A stretch of DNA of 34,437 bases from Opitutaceae bacterium (GTDB lineage: Bacteria > Verrucomicrobiota > Verrucomicrobiia > Opitutales > Opitutaceae), in NCBI GenBank assembly GCA_014879845.1, contig JACSRI010000157.1, positions 1 through 34,437 on the forward strand, in the 5' to 3' direction. The translations under genes and the position numbers were made by a program. This document shows, piece by piece, positions 1 through 7,807 of the stretch (position 1 is the stretch's first letter; every line of letters starts with the position of its first letter). A model generated the notes under the pieces. The model had not been told where the DNA came from. It saw nothing but the letters and a program-made list of their open reading frames with translations, and did not search any database.

Positions 1-980
1 CCAGCCCGCGCGTGGCCGAGGCCATCGCGCACGAGCTTGGCGCCTCGCTCCGGCTCTATCCGGATCCGCTCAGCTCGGCCGTGCGCCGCGCCTTCGCGCA
101 GCTCCACGGGCTCGCGGAGAACCAGGTGATCGTCGGCAACGGCTCCGACGACGTGCTCAACCTCCTCGTGCGCGCCTTCGCCGGCGGGGAAGGGAAGGGC
201 GTGGCGTATCCGATGCCCAGCTACTCGCTCTACCCGGTGCTCGTCGCGATCGAGGACGGCGCGACCTTCGAGGTGCCGTTCACGCGCGAGATGACGCTCC
301 CGGTCGACGCGCTCGCGCGCTCGGAGGCCTCGCTGCTGCTGTTGACCTCACCGAATGCCCCGACCGGCGTCGGCTTCCGCACGGCGGACCTGGAGGCGCT
401 CGCGCGGGCGTTTCGCGGCATCCTCGTCATCGACGAGGCCTATGGCGACTTCGCCGAGGAGAACGCCATGGCGCTCGTCGCGAAGTACCCGCGCGTCGTC
501 GTCGCGCGCACGCTCTCGAAATCGCATGGCCTGGCCGGGCTGCGCGTGGGATTCGCCGCGGGGCATCCCGAGGTGATCGACCTGCTCGACCGCGTGCGTG
601 ACAGCTACAACGTCAACCGCCTCTCCCAGGCCGGCGCGATCGCCGCGCTTGGCGACACGACCTACCTCGCGGACGTGGTGGCCCGCATCAAGCGCACGCG
701 CGCCGCGGCCGAGGCGGGTTTTCGCGCGCGCGGGTGGTTCACTTATCCGTCGCAGGCCAATTTCATCTTCACCGAGCCGCGCACGCACGACGGCCGCACA
801 GGCGCGGACGTGGCCAAGGCGTGCTACGATCACCTGCTCACGCAGAAGGTGCTCGTGCGCTACTTCGGGAGTCACGCCTTGACCCGCAATTTCCTCAGAA
901 TCACTGTCGGCACCGATTCCGAAATGGAGGCCCTCGCCCGGGCGATCGACTCATGGCAAACGACCGCGTCGCAGAGATAA
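1..980 (+). CDS. hisC: Histidinol-phosphate aminotransferase, 5' end outside window
   Basis: PLP-dependent class I/II aminotransferase that converts imidazole-acetol phosphate to histidinol phosphate in the cytoplasm. The frame is open at the left edge. The first visible residues, SPRVAEAI, match the region about 30 residues into the family, so the true start lies upstream. The GTG at 12 is an internal Val, not a start. Family motifs are visible: SPNAPTG, the DEAYGDF stretch that carries the PLP-contacting Asp, and TLSKSHGLAGLRVG with the Schiff-base Lys. The C-terminal FLRITVGT holds the conserved Arg that binds the substrate phosphate or carboxylate. It overlaps hisB by 28 bp in another frame, which supports a his operon with coupled translation. 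The identification is firm; only the N-terminus is missing. Confidence 0.95.
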   Translation, partial: SPRVAEAIAHELGASLRLYPDPLSSAVRRAFAQLHGLAENQVIVGNGSDDVLNLLVRAFAGGEGKGVAYPMPSYSLYPVLVAIEDGATFEVPFTREMTLPVDALARSEASLLLLTSPNAPTGVGFRTADLEALARAFRGILVIDEAYGDFAEENAMALVAKYPRVVVARTLSKSHGLAGLRVGFAAGHPEVIDLLDRVRDSYNVNRLSQAGAIAALGDTTYLADVVARIKRTRAAAEAGFRARGWFTYPSQANFIFTEPRTHDGRTGADVAKACYDHLLTQKVLVRYFGSHALTRNFLRITVGTDSEMEALARAIDSWQTTASQR

Positions 981-1549
981 ATCGCAAGACGGCCGAGACC
1001 GACATCGTCCTCCGCCTCAACGTCGACGGCAAGGGCCGCTCGACCATCGCGACGGGCGTGCCGTTTTTCGACCACATGCTCACGCTGCTGGCGAAGCATG
1101 CGATGTTTGACCTCGATGTGACCGTGAAGGGCGACGTCGACGTCGACTATCACCACACGGTCGAGGACGTCGGCATCGCGCTGGGCGAGGCGGTGAAGAC
1201 CGCCGTCGGCGACAAGAAGGGCATGGTGCGCTACGGCTTTTTCATCCTGCCGATGGACGAGTGCCTCGGCCGGGTCGCGGTCGACCTCGGCGGCCGTCCG
1301 TTCCTCGCCTACGAGTGCGCGCCAGCCAGCCTGTATGTGCGCGACTTCAACATCCTCCTCGTGAAGGAATTTTTCCGCGCCTTCTCCAACAGCGCGGCGG
1401 CCAACGTGCATGCGAAGTTGGAGTACGGCGAGGAGCCGCATCACGCGGCCGAGTGCCTGTTCAAATGCCTCGCGCGTGCGCTCGATCAGGCCTGCCGCCT
1501 CGACCCGCGCGCGGCCGGGACCGTGCCGTCGACCAAGGGCGTGCTGTAG
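953..1549 (+). CDS. hisB: Imidazoleglycerol-phosphate dehydratase
   Basis: Dehydrates imidazoleglycerol phosphate to imidazole-acetol phosphate, the step just before HisC. It is 198 aa, the length of a monofunctional HisB; there is no N-terminal histidinol-phosphatase domain like that of E. coli. The two Mn-binding histidine motifs are present as HHTVEDVGIALGE and EEPHHAAECLFKCLARAL, and the family-typical FFDHML lies near residue 40. The ATG at 953 gives the natural N-terminus MANDRVAEI and lies inside the end of hisC. Upstream in-frame extension would only translate hisC in another frame. Confidence 0.96.
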   Translation: MANDRVAEINRKTAETDIVLRLNVDGKGRSTIATGVPFFDHMLTLLAKHAMFDLDVTVKGDVDVDYHHTVEDVGIALGEAVKTAVGDKKGMVRYGFFILPMDECLGRVAVDLGGRPFLAYECAPASLYVRDFNILLVKEFFRAFSNSAAANVHAKLEYGEEPHHAAECLFKCLARALDQACRLDPRAAGTVPSTKGVL

Positions 1550-1578
1550 CGAGCGCGGCGTGCGGATGGGTTGAGCGG

Positions 1579-1654
1579 GTAGCGCGAGGCCTCCGGCCGA
1601 GCCGCAACCGTACGGATACGACCTCGCTTGGCTTAGCCAGAGGCTTTGCCCTAC
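1579..1654. repeat. Degenerate REPIN-like inverted repeat, copy 1
   Basis: The left arm (1579-1603) and right arm (1630-1654) are inverted copies of the GTAGGGCGAGGCCTCCGGCC family, matching at about 19 of 25 positions. Five of the six mismatches are transitions, which suggests decay by mutation after insertion. It fills most of the 202 bp between hisB and hisH. The copies near 20405 and 26563 are the intact versions. Whether it terminates or processes the his transcript cannot be told from sequence; there is no T tract. Confidence 0.7.
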
Positions 1655-1714
1655 CGATTCGCTCGCGCCGCTGGACATTTTCCGCGCCCGGACGTTCTTA
1701 GGATTGCCTCGGCA

Positions 1715-1747
1715 CCATTCGTCATTCGTCACTCGGCATTCGCCATT
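1715..1747 (+). repeat. Short tandem ATTCGTC-type microrepeat before hisH
   Basis: Imperfect tandem copies of a heptamer (ATTCGTC, ATTCGTC, ACTCGGC, ATTCGCC) sit directly upstream of the hisH start at 1752. It is noncoding. No ribosome binding site can be seen in or after it. Its function is unknown. Other microrepeats of different sequence sit before acpS and before the gene at 30676. Confidence 0.6.
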
Positions 1748-1751
1748 TTCG

Positions 1752-2387
1752 ATGTCTCGCATCGCTCTCATCAACTACGGCATGGGCAACCTCCGCAGCG
1801 TCTCGCAGGCGCTCCTCGCGGTCGGGGCCGAGGTGCACGTCTGCGAGCGGCCGGATGAGGTCGGCGAGGCGGACGGCCTCGTGTTGCCCGGGGTCGGGGC
1901 GCTGGCTGATTGTGTCGCGGCGCTGCGTGCGTCAGGTTTTGATGATTTCGTGCGCCAGTGGATCGCGGCGGACCGGCCGTTCCTGGGTGTGTGCCTCGGG
2001 TTGCAGGCGTTGTTCGACCACTCTGAGGAGGGCGACGTGACCGGGCTGGGCATCTTTTCAGGGCGTGTGATCCGCTTTCGGCGTCCGCCGGAGTTCAAGA
2101 TCCCGCACATGGGGTGGAACACCGTCAGCTTCCGGGACCCGGGTTCGCCGCTCATCGACGGGCTGCGCGCGGCGGGGGAGTCGTTCTATTTCGTGCACAG
2201 CTACCACGTCGTGCCGGACGACCCGGCCCTGACTTTCGGAACCTGCGACTACGGTGGGGAGTTCACGGCGGCGATCGCCCGGGGGCGTTGTTTCGCCACC
2301 CAGTGCCACCCGGAAAAGAGCCAGGCGAAGGGGCTGCTGGTGTACCGGAATTTCGTCCGACTCAGTGCCGCATCCGTTGTGCACTAA
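1752..2387 (+). CDS. hisH: Imidazole glycerol phosphate synthase, glutamine amidotransferase subunit
   Basis: Class I glutaminase subunit that feeds ammonia to HisF for formation of imidazole glycerol phosphate and AICAR. It is 211 aa, normal for the family. The catalytic triad is visible: nucleophile C81 in FLGVCLGLQ, with H186 and E188 in CHPEKS. The start MSRIALINYGMGN matches the HisH N-terminus. An in-frame ATG at 1704 would add 16 residues encoded by the microrepeat and is unlikely. HisF and HisA are not in the window, so the his genes of this organism are at least partly split. Confidence 0.96.
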   Translation: MSRIALINYGMGNLRSVSQALLAVGAEVHVCERPDEVGEADGLVLPGVGALADCVAALRASGFDDFVRQWIAADRPFLGVCLGLQALFDHSEEGDVTGLGIFSGRVIRFRRPPEFKIPHMGWNTVSFRDPGSPLIDGLRAAGESFYFVHSYHVVPDDPALTFGTCDYGGEFTAAIARGRCFATQCHPEKSQAKGLLVYRNFVRLSAASVVH

Positions 2388-2489
2388 GGGTCTGGCTTAT
2401 GTTTGCGCGCCAATCGTTTAGCGCGCGCGATTTCGGGCCGACTCCGCTTTACATCGGAAAGTCGATTGCTAAACCCATGAGGTTCGCGT

Positions 2490-2516
2490 GCGGCGGTCCT
2501 CTCGACGGTCCGCCGC
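2490..2516 (+). other. GC-rich hairpin in the gltA leader
   Basis: A 7-bp stem (GCGGCGG with CCGCCGC) is followed by a T-T mismatch and two more C-G pairs around a 7-nt loop. It lies between hisH and the citrate synthase start at 2560. No T tract follows, so it is a poor intrinsic terminator. It may be a leader structure of gltA. The rest of the 172-bp gap shows no clear promoter, and no good Shine-Dalgarno precedes 2560. Confidence 0.35.
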
Positions 2517-2559
2517 GTTGATGTTCCATCCCGATCCCGGGTCCCCAGAACTCTGTAAC

Positions 2560-3852
2560 ATGCCCAACAACGCTGTCCTCAAACTCGGTGACAAAGAGCT
2601 GACCTATCCCGTGATCGTCGGCTCCGAAGGCGAGAAAGCCATCGACCTCCGCAATCTCCGCGCCGACACCGGCCACATCACCTACGACGAGGGTTACGGC
2701 AACACGGGCTCGTGTGAGAGCGCGATCACTTATATCGACGGCGACGCCGGCATCCTGCGCTACCGCGGTTACCCGATCGAGCAGCTGGCGGAAAAGTCCG
2801 ACTTCATCGAGACCGCCTTTCTCGTGATTTACGGCGAGCTGCCCACGGCGGAGCAGCGCGCGCGTTTTTCCGCCCTGCTCACCGAGCACGCGCCGATCCA
2901 CGAGCGCATGGTGTATCTGTTCGAGAGCTACCCGCGCGATGCGCATCCGATGGCGCTGCTCGGCGCGATGATGAACGCGCTCTCCTGCTACTATCCCGCG
3001 CTCGCCACCAACGACCACAAGCGCGACCTCGAAAACTTCGACGTCGCCGCGGCCATGGCTCTCTCGAAAGTCCGCACGATCACGGCGATCACCTACCGGA
3101 TGAGCCGCGGCCTGCCGGTCATCTACCCGAAGCGCGCCTTCAAATACTGCGAGAACTTCATGCACATGATGTTCTCCGACCCGTACGAGCACTTCGACTG
3201 CCCGCCGGTCGTGGCGCGCGCGCTGAACCTCATCCTCCTGCTTCACGCGGACCACGAGCAGAACTGCTCGACCTCCTCGGTGCGCATGGTCGCCTCCTCC
3301 GGCGCCAACCTCTTCGCCTCATGCGCCGCGGGCATCTGCGCGCTCTGGGGTCCGCTGCACGGCGGCGCCAACCAGGCCGTGATCCAGATGCTCGAGGAGA
3401 TCCACGCCACGGGCGACGACGGCTCCAAGTTCATCGCCAGCGCCAAGGCCGGAAAGAGCCGCCTCATGGGCTTCGGCCACCGCGTCTACAAGAACTACGA
3501 CCCGCGCGCCAAGATCATCGGCAAGGCGTGTGAGGACCTTCTCAATACGCTCGGCATCAAGGACCCGCTCCTCGACATCGCCCGCCACCTCGAGCAGGCC
3601 GCGCTCAGCGACAACTACTTCATCGACCGCAAGCTCTACCCGAACGTCGACTTCTACAGCGGCATCATGATGCGCGCGATCGGCATCCCGATCAACATGT
3701 TCACCGTCATGTTCGCCATCGGCCGCATGCCCGGCTGGATCTCCAACTGGAAGGAGGTCGCGAGCAACCCGAAGGGCCGCATCTATCGTCCGCGCCAGAT
3801 TTACACCGGCAAGACCGTGCGCGACTACGTCCCGGTCGACAAGCGCGGCTGA
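2560..3852 (+). CDS. gltA: Citrate synthase (type II, hexameric bacterial class)
   Basis: Condenses acetyl-CoA and oxaloacetate to citrate, the entry step of the TCA cycle. It is 430 aa, the usual length for the class, with the N-terminal beta domain (residues 1-50) typical of GltA. The catalytic residues align: H267 in LHGGAN, H307 in GFGHRVY and D364 in NVDFYSG. The CoA/oxaloacetate-binding stretch [16 protein letters not shown] is intact. The ATG at 2560 gives the standard start MPNNAVLKL; an earlier ATG at 2521 would add a non-homologous tail. The gene is monocistronic, ending 26 bp before a strong terminator. Confidence 0.97.
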   Translation: MPNNAVLKLGDKELTYPVIVGSEGEKAIDLRNLRADTGHITYDEGYGNTGSCESAITYIDGDAGILRYRGYPIEQLAEKSDFIETAFLVIYGELPTAEQRARFSALLTEHAPIHERMVYLFESYPRDAHPMALLGAMMNALSCYYPALATNDHKRDLENFDVAAAMALSKVRTITAITYRMSRGLPVIYPKRAFKYCENFMHMMFSDPYEHFDCPPVVARALNLILLLHADHEQNCSTSSVRMVASSGANLFASCAAGICALWGPLHGGANQAVIQMLEEIHATGDDGSKFIASAKAGKSRLMGFGHRVYKNYDPRAKIIGKACEDLLNTLGIKDPLLDIARHLEQAALSDNYFIDRKLYPNVDFYSGIMMRAIGIPINMFTVMFAIGRMPGWISNWKEVASNPKGRIYRPRQIYTGKTVRDYVPVDKRG

Positions 3853-3877
3853 GCGTGCCATCGACTTCGGCGAAAAG

Positions 3878-3906
3878 AGGCCCGCGCGCTAGCCGCGGGC
3901 CTTTTT
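3878..3906 (+). terminator. Rho-independent terminator of gltA
   Basis: A perfect 9-bp stem, AGGCCCGCG (3878-3886) with CGCGGGCCT (3894-3902), encloses a 7-nt loop and is followed by a run of five T. The bases upstream are GAAAAG, which read as CTTTTC on the other strand. It could therefore also stop the convergent minus-strand gene that ends at 3945, but more weakly. Confidence 0.9.
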
Positions 3907-3944
3907 GTTGGCGTCTCTGCGGCGCGCGGGAGCCCCGATGTCGC

Positions 3945-4682
3945 CTATTTCTTCTTCTGGTGGTGCGGGTGCATCAAGGCCTCGAGGTCGAGGCCGGTCA
4001 GGCGATGGATGCCGCGGAAGACCCGCACCATCGCGACGATCATGATGGCCATCGTCGGCAGGGTGATCACCGGCCAGGACCACCAGTTCATGCGACCGAG
4101 CGCGGCGGTGAACTCCGGGGTGCCCGGCGCGCTGGTGAGTAGGATCCTTGCCAGAACGAAGTTGAGCACGGCCGACAACAGCAGGCTCGCGGCCACCAGC
4201 CAGGTGCAGGAGCGCAGCAACTGTTCGAACTGCGCCTTGGTCCCATGCTCGTCGAGCGCGGTGTTCAGCTTCTGGAGATCGACCACGGACTCGTTCAGGA
4301 CCATCTCGCGCACAAGCGGCTGGGAGGTGCGCAGGGTGGCGAGGATACCGAGGGCGAGCACACACGGGACGGCCGCCTCCTTGATGGCGAAGGCCATGGC
4401 CGAGGCATGGGCGAGACCGAGACCGCCGGTCAGGCCGACGCTGAGCAGGCCCACGCCGGAGAAGAGATTCCACTTCTTCCGCGTCACCAGGTCGTAGATT
4501 CCGTAGCCAAGCGGCAGCGACACGCCGGCGACCAGCGCCCAGACCGGGCCGAGGCGCTCGGGGGCGGCGAGCTTGCTCATGATCAGCCCGGGGAGGAACA
4601 CGTTGCACGCGAGGTTGAGCCAGATATTCTCGGGCTTGCGGACCGGGCGGGCCGGCGTGCCGGGTGCGGAGGTGTCGGTCAT
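3945..4682 (-). CDS. VC0807-like integral membrane protein
   Basis: Protein of 245 aa with about six hydrophobic segments and a C-terminal HPHHQKKK tail. The core NIWLNLACNVFLPGLIMSKL, followed by GPVWALVAGVSLPLGYGIYD and a KKWN...SVGLTGGLGL stretch, resembles the uncharacterised VC0807 family of bacterial membrane proteins. No catalytic motif is evident and I assign no function. The start at 4682 (MTDTSAPGTPARP) is preferred. The frame can be extended to 4853, but that part is a low-complexity Arg/Pro-rich stretch unlike a real N-terminus. No Shine-Dalgarno is visible. It is divergent from pdxJ and convergent with gltA. Confidence 0.8.
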   Translation of the reverse strand: MTDTSAPGTPARPVRKPENIWLNLACNVFLPGLIMSKLAAPERLGPVWALVAGVSLPLGYGIYDLVTRKKWNLFSGVGLLSVGLTGGLGLAHASAMAFAIKEAAVPCVLALGILATLRTSQPLVREMVLNESVVDLQKLNTALDEHGTKAQFEQLLRSCTWLVAASLLLSAVLNFVLARILLTSAPGTPEFTAALGRMNWWSWPVITLPTMAIMIVAMVRVFRGIHRLTGLDLEALMHPHHQKKK

Positions 4683-4875
4683 GAGAGGAGGAGTGCGGCG
4701 CGCAGGCCCGGTGACGGCTGGTATCCGCGCAGGTCGCCTGCCCGCGGGCGCGCGGTCGACGCTCGCGCATCGACGGCGCCCGCGAGCGGGCGGCCCACGC
4801 GGGCCGGATCGGTCCGGGCTGCGTGGCCGGCCAGTCTCCGGGCAGGTCTGCACTAGTCGAACGCGAAGTTTCTGC

Positions 4876-4881
4876 TACAGT
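4876..4881 (+). promoter_or_regulatory. Possible -10 element for pdxJ
   Basis: TACAGT (4 of 6 matches to TATAAT) lies 9 bp before the pdxJ ATG at 4891, with no convincing -35 partner. If real, transcription would begin about at the ATG, giving a leaderless message. This would fit the absence of any Shine-Dalgarno there. It is weak evidence from spacing only. The rest of 4683-4875 shows nothing recognisable. Confidence 0.25.
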
Positions 4882-4890
4882 CGCCCCCTC

Positions 4891-5655
4891 ATGGCTTCCC
4901 CCGGCTCACTCTTGCTCGGCGTCAACATCGACCACGCAGCCACGCTGCGGCAGGCGCGCTACCGCTCGGCCCCGCGCACGTGCGGGCAGATGGTCGAGCC
5001 GGACCCCGTGGCCCTCGCCCTGGTGGCCGAGCGGGCCGGCGCCGACGGGATCACCGTGCATTTGCGCGAGGACCGCCGGCACATCCAGCCGCGCGACGTG
5101 CTGCGCCTGCGCGAGTCGATCTCCACGCGTCTCAATCTCGAGATGGCCTGCACGCCGGCCATGGCGCGTTTCGCCCTCGAGGTGCGGCCCGACGCGGTCT
5201 GCATCGTGCCGGAGAACCGCACCGAGGTGACGACCGAGGGCGGGCTCGACGCCGTCGGCATCAGCCGCCGACTCGGCCGCGTGATCGAGCGCCTGCATGC
5301 CGCCGGCATCGCCGTGAGCCTGTTCATCGAGCCCGATTCCGCCCAGATCGAGGAGGCCGCGCGCCTCGGCGCGCCGTTCGTCGAACTGCACACCGGCGCC
5401 TACGCCAACGCCTGTTTCGACACCCGCCGGCGCCCGCGCGAGTTCAAGCGCTTGTATTCGGGCGCCGAGCACGCTCACGCCCTCGGTCTGACCGTCAATG
5501 CCGGCCACGGCATCAACTACGTCAACATCGCCGAGATCCGCACCCTCCCGCACCTGCACGAGCTCAACATCGGCCACTCCATCCTCAGCCGCGCCCTCTT
5601 CACCGGCATCGAGGAAGCGGTGCGCGAGATGAAGGCGCGGATGAACGACAAGTGA
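4891..5655 (+). CDS. pdxJ: Pyridoxine 5'-phosphate synthase
   Basis: TIM-barrel enzyme that condenses 1-deoxyxylulose 5-phosphate with 3-amino-2-oxopropyl phosphate to form pyridoxine 5'-phosphate (DXP-dependent B6 pathway). It is 254 aa. Catalytic residues equivalent to E. coli H45, E72 and H193 are H57 (TVHLREDRRHI), E84 (NLEMA) and H206 (VNAGHGINY). The loop after GVNIDHAATLRQAR is longer than in E. coli by several residues (RSAPRTCGQMVE before PDPVALA). The start at 4891 fits the family N-terminus. An upstream frame open to 4573 runs antisense through the neighbouring gene and is not real. Confidence 0.96.
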   Translation: MASPGSLLLGVNIDHAATLRQARYRSAPRTCGQMVEPDPVALALVAERAGADGITVHLREDRRHIQPRDVLRLRESISTRLNLEMACTPAMARFALEVRPDAVCIVPENRTEVTTEGGLDAVGISRRLGRVIERLHAAGIAVSLFIEPDSAQIEEAARLGAPFVELHTGAYANACFDTRRRPREFKRLYSGAEHAHALGLTVNAGHGINYVNIAEIRTLPHLHELNIGHSILSRALFTGIEEAVREMKARMNDK

Positions 5656-5662
5656 GGGACAA

Positions 5663-5760
5663 CCACGAATGGACACGAACCAACACGAGTTCTCCGAGCT
5701 GATCGGACCCACCCATTCTCGTCTCGGGATTCGTGTCTATTCGTGTCCATTCGTGTTTCC
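5663..5760. repeat. Inverted CGTGTCCATT-type repeat between pdxJ and acpS
   Basis: The left arm (5663-5689, CCACGAATGGACACGAACC...) and the right arm (5724-5760) are inverted relatives. The right arm itself is three tandem decamers, ATTCGTGTCT, ATTCGTGTCC and ATTCGTGTTT. It is noncoding and more AT-rich than its surroundings. From memory, similar 'ATTCGTGTCCATTCGTG' strings recur in intergenic DNA of Verrucomicrobia and other environmental bacteria. I cannot check that here. It occupies almost the whole 160-bp gap. Confidence 0.75.
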
Positions 5761-5815
5761 ACGGACCTGATCTTCCATGCCCGCTCCCGACCTCAGTCTC
5801 TTTCTCGGTGGTTTC

Positions 5816-6193
5816 ATGATCGGCCTCGGTGCCGACATCGTGGAGATCGAGCGCATCCGCGGCGTGCTCCACCGCCAGGGCGACCGGTTCCTCGACCGCG
5901 TCTTCACCGAGGAGGAGCGCGCCTACTGCATGAAGATGGCGCATCCGCACAAGCACCTCGCCGCGCGCTTCGCCGCGAAGGAGGCCGTGTCCAAGGCCTT
6001 CACCACCGGCATCGGTGCCGAGCTCGGGTGGAAGTCCGTATCCATCTATCACGGCCCGCGGCACGAGCCGCTCGTGCGGCTCGACGACCAGGGGCGCGCC
6101 CTCCTGCACAGGATCGGCGGCACGCGCGTGCTGGTCACGCTCTCGCACACCGAGACCGATGCGATGGCCGTCGCCGCGATCCTGCGCGATTGA
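5816..6193 (+). CDS. acpS: Holo-[acyl-carrier-protein] synthase
   Basis: Transfers the 4'-phosphopantetheine arm of CoA to apo-ACP. It is 125 aa from the ATG at 5816, the family size. Mg-binding D7 (GLGADIVEIERI) and E56 (RFAAKEAVSKAF) are present, as is the C-terminal VTLSHTETDAMAVA. The start at 5816 is chosen because MIGLGADIVEI matches the canonical AcpS N-terminus and GGTGG precedes it at SD distance. The ATG at 5777 would add 13 residues and lacks an SD. It is followed 21 bp later by the NAD(P)HX repair gene, a common partner. Confidence 0.94.
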   Translation: MIGLGADIVEIERIRGVLHRQGDRFLDRVFTEEERAYCMKMAHPHKHLAARFAAKEAVSKAFTTGIGAELGWKSVSIYHGPRHEPLVRLDDQGRALLHRIGGTRVLVTLSHTETDAMAVAAILRD

Positions 6194-6214
6194 CGCGCTA
6201 CATCCCGTCCCCGA

Positions 6215-7807
6215 ATGCCGACCAAGTCCCTTCTTCCCGGCGCCCATCCGGTGCTGAGCTGCATCGAGGCCAAGGCCTGGGAAACCGGCCTGCTCGGCGG
6301 CGACGAATCGCTCGAGTGGGCCGCCATGACCCAGGCCGGCCGCGCGCTCGCCACCTCGGTGCTCGAGGATGCCTGCGAGGTCGGCGGCCTCGCCGATGAC
6401 GCTGCCATGCTCGTCCTGTGCGGCAAGGGGCACAACGGCGGCGACGCGCTCATCGCCCTGCGCCATCTGCTCGAGGCGCGCCCGCGGGCCTCGGCCGTGG
6501 TGTTGGTCGTGCCGGGCTTCTCGCGCCTGCGCCATCTCGTGCGCCGCGCGGTCGAGGACCTGCAGCGCGCCCACGTTTCGCGGCTCGCCTGGCTCGAGGT
6601 CGACGGCGACCACGACGGGCGCGACGCCGCGCGCGTCTGGCAGGCGCTGGCCGGGCGCTCGTTCGACCTGTGCCTCGACGGCCTGTACGGCATGCAGTTC
6701 CGCCCGCCGTTGCGCGCCCCGGCCGACTGGCTGATCGAGCTGATCAACGCCCATCGCGGCATCCGCCTGCGCGTGGCGGTCGACCTGCCCAGCGGAGTTG
6801 GCGAGGGTGGCGACGAGGGCGATGCCGCGCCCTTCCAGGCTGACGTGACCTATGCCACCGGGATCGTGAAGAGGCCTGTGCTCTTTTCCCCGGCCTCCGG
6901 CCGTGTGCGGTATCTGGATCTTGGATTCTTCGACCACGCCCGCGCCCAGCAAACCCGCGAACGCGTGCTCACGCGCGGTGTGCTCGCCCCGCTCCTTCGC
7001 GCGCGCGATGCCGCGTCGGACAAGCGCACGTTTGGCCATCTCTTCATCGTGAGTGGCTCGCGCACGATGCCGGGCGCCGTGATGATGGCGGTCGAGTCGG
7101 CGCTCCGCTCAGGCGTGGGCCTGGTCACCGCCTTCGTGCCCGAGTCGCTCGCGACCGCCGGCGCGGCCCGGCTGCCCGAGGCGATGTGGGAGCCGATGCC
7201 GGAGACCCCGGCCGGCGGCCTCGCCCTCGAGGGGCGCAGTGCCGTCGTGGCGCGCGCCGCGCGCTGCACGGGCCTGCTCGTCGGCCCCGGGCTCGGACGC
7301 GAGCGCGAATCGCTTGCCCTGATGGAGGAGATCCTGCGCGCCGTCGACGTGCCCGCCGTGCTCGATGCCGACGCCCTGCAGCCCGGACTCGCCGCGGCGC
7401 GACCGCCGCAATCCACCGTCCCGCGCGTGCTCACGCCGCACGCGGGCGAACTCGCGCGTATCGCAAACGAGGACACGGACGTGGATCCCCGTGAGCTGGC
7501 TCGCCGCTTCGGCAGCGTGATCGTGGCCAAGGGCGCACCCACGCGCCTGACCGACGGCGACATTGTGCACTTCAGCCTCTTTGGCGGGCCGGTGCTCGCG
7601 CGTGGCGGCAGTGGCGACATCCTCTCCGGGCTCATCGCCGGTCAGCTCGCCCAGGGCGTCGATGCGATCGAGGGCGCGGCGCGCGGCGTGGTCTGGCACG
7701 GTCTCGCGGCCGACCGGCTTGCGCGCTCCACCGGGCAGCACTCCGCGCGCGTGACGGATCTCTGCGCGCACCTCGGGCCCGTCCTGCAGGAACTCGCGCA
7801 TGGCTGA
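6215..7807 (+). CDS. nnr: Bifunctional NAD(P)H-hydrate epimerase / ADP-dependent dehydratase
   Basis: Repairs hydrated NADH and NADPH (NADHX, NADPHX). It is 530 aa with two domains. The N-terminal YjeF_N epimerase (about 15-225) carries GKGHNGGDALI at 70-80 and VAVDLPSGVGEG. The C-terminal ribokinase-like dehydratase (about 240-525) has LTPHAGELARI, VAKGAPTRL and the catalytic RGGSGDILSGLIAGQLAQG. The usual GNNGGDG of the epimerase reads GHNGGDA here. The start at 6215 lies 21 bp after acpS. The stop overlaps the dprA start by 8 bp, so acpS, nnr and dprA form one unit. Confidence 0.94.
   Translation: MPTKSLLPGAHPVLSCIEAKAWETGLLGGDESLEWAAMTQAGRALATSVLEDACEVGGLADDAAMLVLCGKGHNGGDALIALRHLLEARPRASAVVLVVPGFSRLRHLVRRAVEDLQRAHVSRLAWLEVDGDHDGRDAARVWQALAGRSFDLCLDGLYGMQFRPPLRAPADWLIELINAHRGIRLRVAVDLPSGVGEGGDEGDAAPFQADVTYATGIVKRPVLFSPASGRVRYLDLGFFDHARAQQTRERVLTRGVLAPLLRARDAASDKRTFGHLFIVSGSRTMPGAVMMAVESALRSGVGLVTAFVPESLATAGAARLPEAMWEPMPETPAGGLALEGRSAVVARAARCTGLLVGPGLGRERESLALMEEILRAVDVPAVLDADALQPGLAAARPPQSTVPRVLTPHAGELARIANEDTDVDPRELARRFGSVIVAKGAPTRLTDGDIVHFSLFGGPVLARGGSGDILSGLIAGQLAQGVDAIEGAARGVVWHGLAADRLARSTGQHSARVTDLCAHLGPVLQELAHG

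Noticed and set aside
2402-2430. GCGCGC palindromes before gltA as an operator or terminator
   Set aside because: Alternating GC runs pair with anything in this composition, and no T tract or known operator pattern is present.
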